From Lolium rigidum (lineage: Eukaryota > Streptophyta > Magnoliopsida > Poales > Poaceae): a stretch of DNA of 64,000 bases. Shown piece by piece: positions 42,961 through 54,181 of the stretch (position 1 is its first letter; every line of letters begins with the position of its first letter). The DNA is taken from positions 272,313,687 to 272,377,686 of the forward strand of contig NC_061510.1 of assembly GCF_022539505.1 (NCBI RefSeq), given 5' to 3'. The notes beneath the pieces were generated by a model that did no database searches, had not been told where the DNA came from, and saw only the letters and a program-made list of their open reading frames with translations. The position numbers and the translations under genes are program-made.

Positions 42961-43992
42961 TACCCGCTCCCTCCCCTAGCTCAAGGTAGGCTTGCTGTTT
43001 TCATTTTAGTTTCATCAATATTTATTCCCCTGTTGCATTGTTGTGTTCATGATACAAATTTTCTTACAATGGTTTATCGTGTCCACTTCTCTACTGGTTC
43101 AGATTGTAGGTTACATATGGGTTCAGGTTGTCTAAATAGTTGAGTAATAATCACCCTGTTACCACGCATTGATTAAGATTTCAGAATACATATTGGTTCA
43201 GATCGACTGGCCGGAATTCTTTGACCCGCCAAACAGTCACCCTGACCATTGAACCTAATCAGTACATCGATGTTTATAATATACAGTTTGATCACTGCTT
43301 CCATAATAATCAGTACAGTGATTTATTAGGAAACATTCCAATTCGTGATTTTGTCTGTCTATTTTTTATATGTAATATCCAATTCATGATTTTTGTTTGA
43401 TGTAATAGGCAACATTTGACTGAAAAATCAATTTACTGATTAGGTTTCATTATATTAACTTTTGCATGCGTGATAGACAATATGTTTGATAACTCCGAAC
43501 GGTGAAGCCACTATTGTGTAATAGTTGACTCTGATCAGTACTAATTTATATTCAACTCTTGGCCAGAAGAAAGCATTTGTGTTTGTCCCTAGAAACATCA
43601 ACTGATGATGGGGAAACTTGGTGCATGAAAGCAGCATACTTGAGTACATGACAAGGGTTGCTGACTTGGTAATAGGTTTTATTTTCTAAAAAATATCTAT
43701 CTGATGGAACTGAAAAACTAGCGGGCGGGTTCCTGTTTCCACCAAAGAAATGGGAGATCTTATTTCCCTTCTCCACGGAGATCTTCTTGACCATATTTCA
43801 AAACTGCAGGGGTGTCACCTTGACCGAACCAATCCATCTTTTAACCTTTTTCTGGGGATGCTCTTAGGTCACACGATGTTTTGGGAATGATCTTACGTCA
43901 TCGATTTTTGTGTAGGGTGTAATTATCTTTTAGTTGAATCAAGTAGCTCTGTCATTTTCAACTACTGGTCATTAGCTCTGTTCATGCCGCAT
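42961..43992. other. No gene recognised
   Basis: AT-rich intergenic DNA between the transposon remnant and the LINE fragment. No coding or terminal signals. Confidence 0.5.
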
Positions 43993-44315
43993 GTTATCTA
44001 CAGATGCACAGGTATTCTCCGTTCGTGGTTACCTCTTCCGGGTGGAGAACCGGACCTGTTTACGGAGGTCTGTACACGGTTGGAGGATACGGCGAGGGGT
44101 ACTTTTTCCTACATGGGTGGCATAGTCTACGGATAGAAGCTCCACCTAGCTCTTAGGCGTTATATGATTCATCGTTCGATATGTATTTCGCCTATTTTTG
44201 TTTTATGTAACTTTGGTCACTTTGAGACAACAAACGGCTGTGTGCATCCTGGTTATGCAGAGGCTGGATGTAATTGCTTCTGAAGTAATAAAGCATCCTT
44301 TATCGAAAAAAGGTA
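43993..44315 (+). mobile_element. LINE 3' fragment (5' truncated)
   Basis: Matches, in opposite orientation, the last 340 bp of the large LINE at 56112-61530: the end of ORF2 (TTCTCCGTTCGTGGTTACC, ACGGAGGTCTGTACACGG) and the 3' untranslated region ending TTTATCGAAAAAA. A very short 5'-truncated insertion of the same family is the simplest reading. Confidence 0.85.
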
Positions 44316-44599
44316 ATCTGTTCTATTTTTAATCTTCAGCACTGTTAGCATGTACTTGGAGTGCCATTCAGCATTTACCCATCAGGGGTTCTCCATATTA
44401 AAGATGTACATTTCCTGTTGTTACCTGTTCTTGCCATTTCTAATTCCTTCTATTGATGGACCATCTAACCATGATTTCTGACTTTTATTCCCTCTATACC
44501 AGGTGCGACCTGTATGGAAGCAAGCTTTGCAAGTAGTGATCATTGACCTGAAGTAAATAACGTGAGCCGCAAAAAGTAAAGTGGACATGAGTGATACAC

Positions 44600-44965
44600 C
44601 GGACTATCTGACGAGAAGAAGCAACAGATGGCCCAACTACAAAAGAAAGTTGCAGCCCTCTGTGTGAATTTCACTGTACCTCAATCCTCTACCCCACAAG
44701 TTTCACCTGGTAAGAACTCCTAGATGGTAAATTCATTACCTTCGGATGCATCTATATTTTAGGTGAAATTAGATATAGTTATGTCTCTGTTGATATGAAA
44801 TCACAGATCAGTATATTTGCTATACTTATCTGTCTAGCAACCCTCACAAATCAAGTGAAACATACTTGCATGATAGCTGCATTTTGATCTGCACTATTCA
44901 TCTACAGCTTGTGCCTGGAGGGCCCGATGAAGATTATTCCCCGCTTTGAAAGCCTTCATGGTAAT
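44600..44965 (+). pseudogene. Possible spliced gene remnant
   Basis: A segment reading LSDEKKQQMAQLQKKVAALC and on to QSSTPQVSP ends at CCTG/GTAAGA (about 44710). A second candidate exon (about 44909-44960) lies between CTACAG and CATG/GTAATA, but hits a stop if joined in phase. A stop also lies just upstream of the first segment. Unrecognised, probably non-functional. Confidence 0.25.
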
Positions 44966-45438
44966 ATTTCTTACTAACTCTTATGTGTTCTTTTCCTCAT
45001 GAACACAATGCAGCAGAGTTATGGTATGCAACTTTTTTGTGCACTGATTTCTGGCATGCTTAGCTCGGTGCAACTAAGTTCAGATATGCAAGGCTTTTAC
45101 TTTTAAATGATTTTTAGCTTATATGATAAGTAAAAATGCTTCATTGTTTTAATATTGGTTAGTTGCAGTTAAGCATCTCCGCTAATATAAAAATACAGTC
45201 GGGCCAATCCACATCATCTCACTCGCCTAACCACATTGATCCAAGGTTCAAAATTGCTCTAATGTTGAGCACCAAATACATGTGACGACTGGAACTGTCT
45301 GCTTTTTTCTTGTACCTGTTAGGACTTTTTTGCTCTACTTGAAAACTGTAGCCCTATCCTGGTCACACTTTAGAAGGGAAAAAAAGATGATATCCTTGAA
45401 CTCACTCATTTTATGGGTGTCGTGTGGGATTTGAAGTA

Positions 45439-45559
45439 CTCCTTCCCTCCCAAGAAAAGCTGCTTAACTTTGTCTAGATACAAAGATATATATACACATT
45501 TTAGTTATAGATGTGTCCCTATCTAGAAAAAATTGACCAGTTTTTTTTAGTACAGAGAG
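45439..45559 (+). mobile_element. Stowaway-like MITE, diverged
   Basis: CTCCTTCCCTCCC at the left with a degraded GTACAGAGAG at the right, flanked by TA on both sides, and internal complementary stretches (TTTGTCTAGATAC / TATCTAGAAAAAATTG). About 121 bp. Confidence 0.5.
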
Positions 45560-46214
45560 TAAAAATATTTGGGTGGTACCTTCATTTTAAGGGTCTTGTG
45601 TGGGTTTTGAAGGAAAATATTTCTGTGGTACACATGGTGAGAAGTTGCACATAATGAGACCGAATGACATTATATGTTTTTATCTGAGTCCATAAAGTCC
45701 ATCTTAGCCATATCAATCTTTGTAGCGGATGTTGTCCATGGCACGCAGGATGATTAATAAATTGTGGATTAGCACATCACAAAAATTAAGTTAACTGTCT
45801 TCATACTGTTATGCTTAATTTATCCTTACTTTAGTCAACATGTGTGTTCACATGCACGATTACTAGTGGGATAAATGATACCTGGCTTGGTCAGGAGCCT
45901 CATGTTCTGAATGAGCTTATTGTAACAGAATGTGTAAACTCTGTTTTTGCAAATGAATGAAGCACTATTTTTCCTCCAAAAAGTATCTTTGCAATTACGC
46001 TAGCATATATGACACGGTAACCTTGCAGTTAATTAATAATAACAAGAGCATCAACTTCCAGCCTGCAGCTGCGATCTGATGCAGCAAGCATGGCAAAAGA
46101 TATATCAAGATAAATCACAATTTAAGCTTATCCAATAAGTGTAGGTTTAATACACAGCAATCAATAAAATACAATAAATTAGGTGCCCAAACTAGAGCTT
46201 TTCACAAGTATTTA

Positions 46215-46325
46215 GAAAGTGCAGATCCATTGTTCCAACTGATGTATTGAACCTGTCCAAGACTCCAAGCTGCTTCCTTCGCTTGCTCCAAGATCAATTA
46301 CAGTAAAATTGCCACTTCTTATTCT
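46215..46325 (-). other. Probable 3' UTR exon of the DUF594 gene
   Basis: After the stop at 46455 the transcript has a likely donor (AATG/GTATATC, about 46443) and an acceptor (TTTTCTTCAG/AATAAG, about 46325), so the 3' untranslated region is probably spliced. No coding is carried. Confidence 0.35.
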
Positions 46326-46454
46326 GAAGAAAAAACATAGTTTTAGCATACTGCATCTAGACATGGTAAAATAAATACAGGTAGAAGAAGTATATAGCAT
46401 GCGGGTCAAGCTAATTTGTGGAGCTGGTCGGAGAGGAGATATACCATTGTTTTC

Positions 46455-49340
46455 TTAATCCAGGGGCTCTTCATCACCCTCAGTCCCATCCTCATCGAGT
46501 TCCTCAATGTCGTTGGTTTCAGCATCATTCTCCTGAGGTACTTGAGCATTGGTTTCAGGTTCTTGTTGCTCTGGCCCAGGCTGAATGTTGCTGGTTTCAG
46601 CATTATTTTCCTGAGGTACTTGAGCACTGGTTTTAGATACTTGTTGCTCCGGCCCAGGCTGATTGTTGCTGGTTTCACCATTATTCACCTGATGTACTGG
46701 AGCACTGGTTTCAGAATCTTGTTGCTCCGTCCCATGCTGATTGCCGCTGGTTTCACCATTATTCTCCTGACGTACTTGAGCATTTATTCCAGGTGTTTCA
46801 TCCTTATCCCAAAGACTGCTCTTCTCTATACCACAGTGGCTAAGCAATGCCCAGATGAGGGTTATGAACTCGCCTCCCGACTCGAGGTGATGTTTGTGAT
46901 CTGCTACATTCCAACTTGGGGCCATGTGCACAAGCAAGTCAGCCCACACTTCAGCTAGAATCTTCCAACGGTCTTCTGTGTTCTCTTCGTTGTCGATCAG
47001 GGCCTTTCCAAGAGTAGCACCTTGCTGCACTATGTTCATGTCTGTAATCCTATCCAGATTGTCCGTCGCGGCTTCTTCCGCTATGGAAATGAGTTTGCTA
47101 TAGCTACACTTTCTCAAGTTGCAACCTTTGAGCTGCTTACGAACATCTGCCAAGGTTTCCTCAAAGATCAAATCAGGCACAACGAAACTATCTGGCAACA
47201 GTGTAGACATAAAAACCTGCAGATAAGCACAGTACCGGGACAAGCTGATTGCAATGTGGTAATCAGTCTCTAGTTGACCGGAGATTTTCTCGTTGACAAG
47301 GTACGGCGGCTTTGAAGTGCAGGTGGCGAATGTCTTCAGGCCTGACCAGGTAGAGCGAAGGAACCCAGGTTTGTCCATGTCAATTTTAGACTCTCGCGCA
47401 AGTTCAATTTCGCAGAGGCTGGTCGCAATGTGCCACACCAGAATGACCTGAGAGCATGTGTGTAGCTCACGGCAGGCCCAGCTGTACCGCTTAAACCTTT
47501 CGCCACTCAGCGATGGAATTTCTTTGGGCAGCTGAGTGTTGTTGAGGTTCACGTCGCGGAGCGCCTGTAAGATTGCTGCCTTTACACAATTTGGGACCTT
47601 GATAGCTTCACCACGTTTTCTTCCATCTAAATCCTGTGGCATCTTTCCCAGGCTAATGGCGTTTGCTATTTTCCGAAAGAATGGCTTGTAATTGCAGGAC
47701 TCCAAGAAGTCGTACTGGTCCATGCATCCATGCCATGCCTCAGCAATATTGGAGTTGTAAAATGATCTGATAAAACGCCCATCACGATAAAACCAGCTGA
47801 ACCATGATCGGCTCTGCACATACTTGGACACGAGGAGTAATCTTGTCCAGTTCGACAGCAGGTACGTGACCATCTCCCAGACCTCCTTAAACATCATGAA
47901 GACCATGAACAACCAAGTGATTAAGACATCAACATTCCTTCCGTTCCTGTGGAGCATAAAATTGTCCTCCTTATTCACGGGTTCTAGGTGGTAGACTGTT
48001 CGGATGTCCACAGCCAGCCAGAAGGCGACAGCAAAGGTTGCCATCGACAGGAGGAGACTGAAAAACATAGAACTAAGCCCGCTCCAGAAGACCAGAGGGT
48101 AGAGGGTGTGGAAGTAGTCTCTCGTGAATGCAAGCTCTAACTCCAGGATTTTGAATACCCGCTCCCCCTCCTTCTCTGCCTTCTCCCGTTCCAAACCTAT
48201 CCCTTCTGTCTCTGGCACAGACACATTATCCGCCATGCCCGCTGCTTCTGCTTCAGGCACTGTCTCTGTCTCCACTGCAGCCACTCCTGCCATTTGGCGC
48301 ATCTCTATCTCCACAGCCATTGCTGAAGCTGCCATTGTTTCTGCCTCTCTCGCCACCTGAACAGCCGCCACCGTGTCAATAGTTGCCGTCTGTGCCGCTG
48401 CCTCTGCTGCTGTTTGTTTTTGACTACCAATGATTTTTGATTTGATTAGATTTCGTGTACTGTCAATGCTTTCTCTTTGCAGGTTCACATCCTCAAACCT
48501 ACAGCGAAGCAGCCTAGACAGTGTGAAAGCCACGCTGATATCCTTGTATCTGTCGCCCTCGCCGCTGCTGGAGCTTAGCAGCGGCTCCTTGCATCCCGAG
48601 ATCTTGTCCAGTGTGATCAGCGACGTCTTCTCAACCCCCTCAAGCTGCAGAGTATAACTAGGCCTCTTCAAAATGATGTTCTTATCGGACTCTCCGCAAA
48701 CCAGGTAATTTTTATCGTTGTTGCTGTCCTGGCCATTGACCTGCTCACCACCGCCCTGTTCACGGTCACGGGGACGGTTGTGCATGTACTCTGGGATGAA
48801 CTCAGAGTTCCGGCCATGCAACAGCGATCTGATGGCCATCTCATGTGCGACAAAGCGGTATAGGCTCTTCAGCAGCAGAAGGGCCCACAGGGACCAAAGG
48901 GGTCTCGTGAACTGCAAGGCGCGGGTGCCAGTCAAGACTCCGGCTCCCATGAACTTGATCACATTTCCCAACTCTGAGAGCCGGCGACTTTGGTCCGGGA
49001 TGCCGTATCCGGATAGGTAACCGAGACTGGCACGGAGGCTCACCAACACGACGGCCCACACAGGGAACATCTGATTACCAAAAGATGCAGCTTGCATGGA
49101 CCCTATTAGATACACTACTATCCGATCGGACAGGCTATCCACGGCCTTGAAGACTTTGTTCAAAAACGAGCTGCGAGATCGGCAACGGTAAAAGTCGACG
49201 ATGAACATCACAAAGAACATCGCTGTGACCAGTGCAACTAATGATTGGATGCGGATCAGGACATAGATGTCCTCTTTCATCACGAGGAAGAAGGACTCAA
49301 TAACTTTGCGGATGTTCACCATTTCGGTCATTTCTAACAT
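46455..49340 (-). CDS. DUF4220/DUF594 membrane protein
   Basis: A single-exon coding region for 961 residues. The architecture is N-terminal membrane segments (about residues 26-50, 70-100 and 130-165) in a DUF4220 domain, interrupted by a long soluble insert. Two more membrane segments follow (near 420-450 and 470-500), then the C-terminal DUF594 domain (HHLESGGEFITLIWALLSHC near 818-838). The family is expanded in grasses and its function is unknown; it is inferred to be an integral membrane protein. Two parts are unusual: an Ala/Glu-rich helical insert at about residues 311-388, and a tail (about 848-959) of 27-residue repeats. The start at 49340 is the first of three nearby Met codons; a CTGCAG just upstream may be the acceptor of a leader intron. 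The frame is intact over 2.9 kb, so it is probably active. Members are usually about 650-750 residues. Confidence 0.9.
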   Translation of the reverse strand: MLEMTEMVNIRKVIESFFLVMKEDIYVLIRIQSLVALVTAMFFVMFIVDFYRCRSRSSFLNKVFKAVDSLSDRIVVYLIGSMQAASFGNQMFPVWAVVLVSLRASLGYLSGYGIPDQSRRLSELGNVIKFMGAGVLTGTRALQFTRPLWSLWALLLLKSLYRFVAHEMAIRSLLHGRNSEFIPEYMHNRPRDREQGGGEQVNGQDSNNDKNYLVCGESDKNIILKRPSYTLQLEGVEKTSLITLDKISGCKEPLLSSSSGEGDRYKDISVAFTLSRLLRCRFEDVNLQRESIDSTRNLIKSKIIGSQKQTAAEAAAQTATIDTVAAVQVAREAETMAASAMAVEIEMRQMAGVAAVETETVPEAEAAGMADNVSVPETEGIGLEREKAEKEGERVFKILELELAFTRDYFHTLYPLVFWSGLSSMFFSLLLSMATFAVAFWLAVDIRTVYHLEPVNKEDNFMLHRNGRNVDVLITWLFMVFMMFKEVWEMVTYLLSNWTRLLLVSKYVQSRSWFSWFYRDGRFIRSFYNSNIAEAWHGCMDQYDFLESCNYKPFFRKIANAISLGKMPQDLDGRKRGEAIKVPNCVKAAILQALRDVNLNNTQLPKEIPSLSGERFKRYSWACRELHTCSQVILVWHIATSLCEIELARESKIDMDKPGFLRSTWSGLKTFATCTSKPPYLVNEKISGQLETDYHIAISLSRYCAYLQVFMSTLLPDSFVVPDLIFEETLADVRKQLKGCNLRKCSYSKLISIAEEAATDNLDRITDMNIVQQGATLGKALIDNEENTEDRWKILAEVWADLLVHMAPSWNVADHKHHLESGGEFITLIWALLSHCGIEKSSLWDKDETPGINAQVRQENNGETSGNQHGTEQQDSETSAPVHQVNNGETSNNQPGPEQQVSKTSAQVPQENNAETSNIQPGPEQQEPETNAQVPQENDAETNDIEELDEDGTEGDEEPLD
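46465..46800 (-). repeat. 81-bp in-frame repeats in the DUF594 tail
   Basis: About four units, each encoding a version of QVPQENNAETSNIQPGPEQQ and then EPET. Multiples of three bases keep the frame. They resemble expanding minisatellites in disordered protein tails. Confidence 0.85.
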
Positions 49341-49775
49341 TGCTGGACAGTCCTGCAGGGTAAGTTTTTCGTGATGAGCAAAGTTTGGAACCCAATTGAG
49401 AAATGCAAAACTTCATAGTACAAGTTCGTAATATGAAAAACGTTTTAAATTAATTAAATATGATTAAATTCAAGTATATATTTCCATAAGATTCCAACCT
49501 TACATTTTCATTATCTTGCTAATATGAAAAACAGTAGCCAAGTTAATTGGTATAGATTGCCCTAGTCTAACTTGTTCTCTATCTTAGAAAAGAGGATCTT
49601 TGTTCTTGGGGTTTCATATACCTTACCTGTGTGTTTCTGATATTAGTTTTGTGGATTAATTTCTGATTAAAGTTGCAAAAGTATTTTATTTGTAAGAGGC
49701 ATTATTTGGTTCAACTTATGGTTTTCAGGAGTCCCACACAATTATATTTCTGTGATACCTCCTAAATGTTTTCTA

Positions 49776-49899
49776 CTCCCTCCGTCCCATGAAAAATGTC
49801 GAAGGTTTGTCAAAATTCGGATGTATCTAGATACTATTTAGTGTCTAGATATATCTAAATTTAGATAAATATAAGACAAACTTCATGGGACCGAGGGAG
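49776..49899 (+). mobile_element. Stowaway MITE, complete
   Basis: CTCCCTCCGTCCCATGAA and its inverted partner TTCATGGGACCGAGGGAG bound a 124-bp element with TA target copies at 49774-49775 and 49900-49901. It lies 436 bp beyond the DUF594 start codon, in the likely promoter region. Confidence 0.92.
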
Positions 49900-49901
49900 T
49901 A

Positions 49902-51290
49902 TATTGGATTAGATTTGGGATGGTTGAGTTTAAAAGCTCAACCTTCTCTCAGACTTGCAACAACTACTGGGAGGTTGAGTGAAAAAAGTTGGCAGTAAGA
50001 AGGATGATGCACCGTCAAAAAGCTTTGCAGATTCAGGATAATCTTCATGTTTTTATCAGATCTTATGGATAAGTATAGAGCAACTTATTTCTGGGACATA
50101 GAACTAACGACTGAATGATCCCTCTTTTCCTGTTGCTTTGGATTGGGAAGTACTGCCATTGCTACCATATACTACTGTTATGGTACGTGACTCAAGGGCG
50201 GAGTAAAAAACAGCCCAAGTGTGACGCTAATACTGGCTTAGGGATGCTAATCGCCTAGAGATTTCATGTTTGTAACCTTGAAATTTCAAACATACTTATT
50301 ACAGTGCAGCTGCTGGGCTTGTGCTGCAGTACCTGTAGCACACTAGCACCAGGCGCAGCTCCGCCACTAACGTGACTTGATGTGCAACAGAATCCAAGTA
50401 TGTCACCTCAGTTTTAGAATCATAGGTTATCTGATCCCAATACCAATTTCTGACCAGCCGCTTTTCTTAAAATGCAATAACGTGAAACAATGATGGCGTG
50501 CACTACCGTTGGAAGAGGTTCGACTGAAACTACTGAACTTCCGAGCGGCTTTGAAAATGCTACATGAAATCTGCTTATTGTTGAATGAGAATAAACTGAA
50601 GACTGTTTCTATCTTGTGGAATTGGTGGCATGAACAGATAGCAAATATATATGTCTTTCATGCCTTGTTGTATCGTTCAGATTTGTTATGTTTATGATGC
50701 TGCCTGATGTGATTATTTGTTGATAGCAGCGAGGAATGTGATGAGGCGAAAGAGCAGAGGCAAGTGGCGTGAGGGCGGAGACGACGCTACGGTCCAGTGA
50801 GCTCTGTGTTTTTTTTTTGTACAATGGTGAGCTCTCGTTGGTATGGTATGGGATCGGGGGTTTTATAATTTATGCAGTGAGCCGTGGATCAAGATTGGGT
50901 GCGCTTTGACTATATGACCGATCTTGAAAACAAGAAACCAAAGGAAATAGTTAGTAGTAGTTGTGATCAATTGTATAGTATACATGATTAGCTTTTCATT
51001 ATATGAACTGGACGAAAATCTTTGAATTTGGATACAACTGTATATATGTTCACATATTTTAGTAGCTTGAAATATATGATTGCACAATATGTATTAACTG
51101 CAACGTGGCTTGCACATGTACAATTAGCGACAACATTATGTTTCCTTGTTTGCATTCTGTGGTGCGAAGCAACTAATCAGATTATATATATATTTGTTGT
51201 TCATCAATGCATGCTATTTGTACACATCAATACTAGTACCATGAAGCTGAATAAGATATATTGATCATAAAATTGTCTTATTAGTTGATA
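49902..51290. other. No gene recognised
   Basis: AT-rich intergenic DNA. Short ORFs (for example 50509-50697) have no family resemblance. Confidence 0.5.
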
Positions 51291-51317
51291 CATGCATTGC
51301 ACGTGGGCGATTACTAG
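51291..51317 (+). other. Possible decayed Helitron 3' end
   Basis: CATGCATTGCACGTGGGCGA followed by TTACTAG resembles the Helitron terminus at 29625-29653 but with an imperfect stem. The next base is C rather than T. No 5' partner was identified. Confidence 0.35.
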
Positions 51318-52139
51318 CTTTTAAAGAATCTGTCTCCTAAAAATAATACTATGTTTTCTTAGTAGTTAACCTCCATTCCAAATTAACTAACTCACAACAT
51401 CTAAACACGTTCGTCGTGACTCAATTAATTTGGAAACGTAGGAACCAATAAATTTTAAAGGATCTACTAGAGATGGAGCTATCTTAGGGACTTCCGGTAG
51501 AGATGATTGGATCTGTCCACTTGTCCAGTGCTTGCGCCAAAGAGCCATGAGTTGTGGCTGCGTCTTGGTTGACTTTGTCCTTCCCACCTGCCGCTCTTCC
51601 TACCGCCACACTGCTCCTACTTCTAATCATCCATCTCCTCCACCACTGCCCAGCTTACGGCGCCACACCCGCTTTATATTCCCCTAAAGATCATTTGAGT
51701 ACACTTGTGGAGTAACCACAGACGTCTTGTGGAGTAATTTGTAGAGCAAACTGGAAGGAAAGAAGTAATTTATAAACGTTTATTTTTTTCTCGTGGCGCT
51801 GGACGTACTACACTTCCTTCTATTTACTTTCATACCAGAAGTCGCCAGTTGCTTCATGAATGAGAAGATCGACGGGAAAGAATAAAGCGAGTTCTAACAT
51901 TTCTTATGAGAAACCCCACTATCTCAAAGACTGAAAACTCAAGCTAAGGGTGAACACCTGATAACAGCGTTCCAAAAGGAAGACAAACTAGCCCGCAAAA
52001 TCGTATGGAACAACAGAAAGAAAACAAACACACCGCATCAGGGAGGAACAGAGTAAACGAACTACATATAGCACGGTTCTCAACAATTAATCAGCGCTTG
52101 CAGCCTTAAAGAGAAGGCGCAAAGAAGAGAATGTAGAGT
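51318..52139. other. No gene recognised
   Basis: Mixed AT-rich DNA without coding, RNA or terminal signals that I can support. Confidence 0.5.
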
Positions 52140-52465
52140 CGATGCAGGACATGCGTACCTAGTCTCTTCGCCGAATGCAGAACCTAGCCTGGCTAGCTAC
52201 TACAAAGTTTCCCTCAGGCCTGCTGCAAGATCGACGAACATCTTCCTTTCTGCAACAATTACGAATTGCAGAGATTACGCAGGGTTATTAAGGGGCAGGA
52301 AGCATGTGCACTAGGAACAGCATATGAGAGACAGAGGGAGAGAGAGACAGAGAGCTCGTACCTGTGATGGATAGTCAGAAGGCACCCATGGTTGCTAATG
52401 TATTTCCAGCGGCAGCAGTAGGTGTACGCGGCCTCAATAGAAACGCAGTCGACGGGACATAATTA
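52140..52465 (-). other. Possible small spliced transcript
   Basis: On the minus strand a donor (CATCACAG/GTACGAG, about 52365) and acceptor (TTGTTGCAG/AAAGG, about 52258) bound a short intron containing a GA-rich tract. The downstream exon can read RKMFVDLAAGLRETL and then a stop, but the matching upstream frame contains a TGA. It could be a decayed gene end or a non-coding transcript. No family recognised. Confidence 0.2.
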
Positions 52466-54167
52466 AGCTAGGACTACGCGCCTTGACCTTTTTTTTGATG
52501 GGTAAACATTAAGGCATTCTGCCCTACCGTATAGTTTTATATTATATGTTATAGATGGAAATAAAAAATAAAGTTGATGAGATCGTTTGTATCGAGTCAT
52601 ATATGATGGTAGTTTTCTCTTCCTTGAGCCTATGGATAACTAAGACCATGTCTTCTTTGAGTTGTCTTTTTTTTTAAACCTGTTTAACTTTCCTTTCATT
52701 CCTGAACTGATGGTCTTTTATTTCTTTGGCCACCACGTCACACCTACAAACCCAAAAAGGAAAGAAATAATGTCATCATAACCTTGTGCCCTAGACTCAC
52801 AGTAACGTGTCACCGGTTAGATCCTGGGGCATCACCGAGTCACCCTATGGCAAGTCGGAAGCACACATTCGGTGCATCGGACTACTAGCACGCACCGCAT
52901 CCACATGCCCTAGAAGCGGCCACCGCCAACCCATCTTGAGGGCAGAAATCCACACAATCTTGGCTAGGCCTGCCGTCAACGCCTCCACGGTGCCAAACAC
53001 ACCGCCCTGTGTGCGTCCATCATCACACGTCCGCCATCGAGACCCCGTTGAACTACGCCACCGAGACCCGATGCATTCGACGCAGAAGAAACTACGCCGC
53101 TCCACATCTGGACTCCTCTAGCCAACCTCTTCTCTAAAAGGATGTCCCAAGAGGGAGTGTGGCACCAATTGCAGGCATAGTCCAATACGCGCGACCTATA
53201 TATATAGTTTTCACTGGCGCATCGGAGGACGGAGACGAGAACTACATCGGCTGCAACAAAAAAGGAGCTCCTAGACGATGCCTCCATGGAAGGGGGTGAT
53301 GGCGTGATGCTCATAGCGCCACCGTAGGCTGATCCAAGGATCTGGAGCTCACAAACCAGGAAGACTTAGTGCCGCTCCTACCAATGATGCCTCTCTATAA
53401 GGTACACGTCACCTGAAGGCGTTGGCATCATCGGCTTCGGCAAAAAGCCAGAACATGGTTTTCACCTGGGAAGGAACATGCATCACCAAGTCATTGCCAC
53501 CTTTGCTCAAGACAATGTCATCACCATGTCGCAAGCCCAACACCCCCAAGGGCCTCCGCCACCATGCACCGATGGAGCCGAGGCGTGGCTCAGGGCGACA
53601 ACACGCCACTGGTAGGATGTGTTGCTCCGCCACAACCGATCTAGGGCCGCCGCCCCGCTATCCAAACTCCACCGCAAAGAGCGGCTGGAGGTCCCTACCC
53701 TCTTTGGAAACAAGGTCCGCCGCCACCGCTGTCAACTCCAGTTGATCCTTCATCAACTCCCGCAACGCTTGTGGCTTGTTCCTTTGGACCGCCACGATAG
53801 AAAAGACAGTGCTGGTGGAGAAGCCTAGTAGCGGCTCGAGGAGAGGAAACTTTCCTAGTGATGATTTGGTTGTACATTTAATGTTGTCAACGTGTAAGCT
53901 AATTAAGTGATACATGGACTTTTCTTTGTCCCACACGGTTCTACTCAATGCCAATTTTTTGGTCATATATGTGCGACCACATCTCCGAGGAAACAACTTT
54001 TGTCATAAAAAAACACCTATGACGAGAAGTTGTGTTACATCATGGATGATATTCCATGATGACGATTCTATGAGATGTGGATATCTTCACAATTCACAAT
54101 ATTACAAATACAGTTTGGTGACCAAAATTCAATCTTGTACGACTTCAAATTTTCGACATAGAAAGAT
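52466..54167. other. GC-rich decayed transposon-like DNA, no gene
   Basis: 52800-53850 is GC-rich, with open frames on both strands (longest about 112 codons) but no domain. A TATATATATA run lies near 53198. It ends next to the CACTA terminus at 54181 and may be the interior of that element. Motifs such as TTTTGTCATA and CTATGACGAGAA near 53995-54030 look like its subterminal repeats. Confidence 0.4.
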
Positions 54168-54181
54168 AATTTCTAGTAGTG
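54168..54181 (-). repeat. Orphan CACTA terminus
   Basis: On the minus strand CACTACTAGAAATT, a CACTA-type end. The element would extend to lower coordinates; its other end was not found. Confidence 0.55.
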
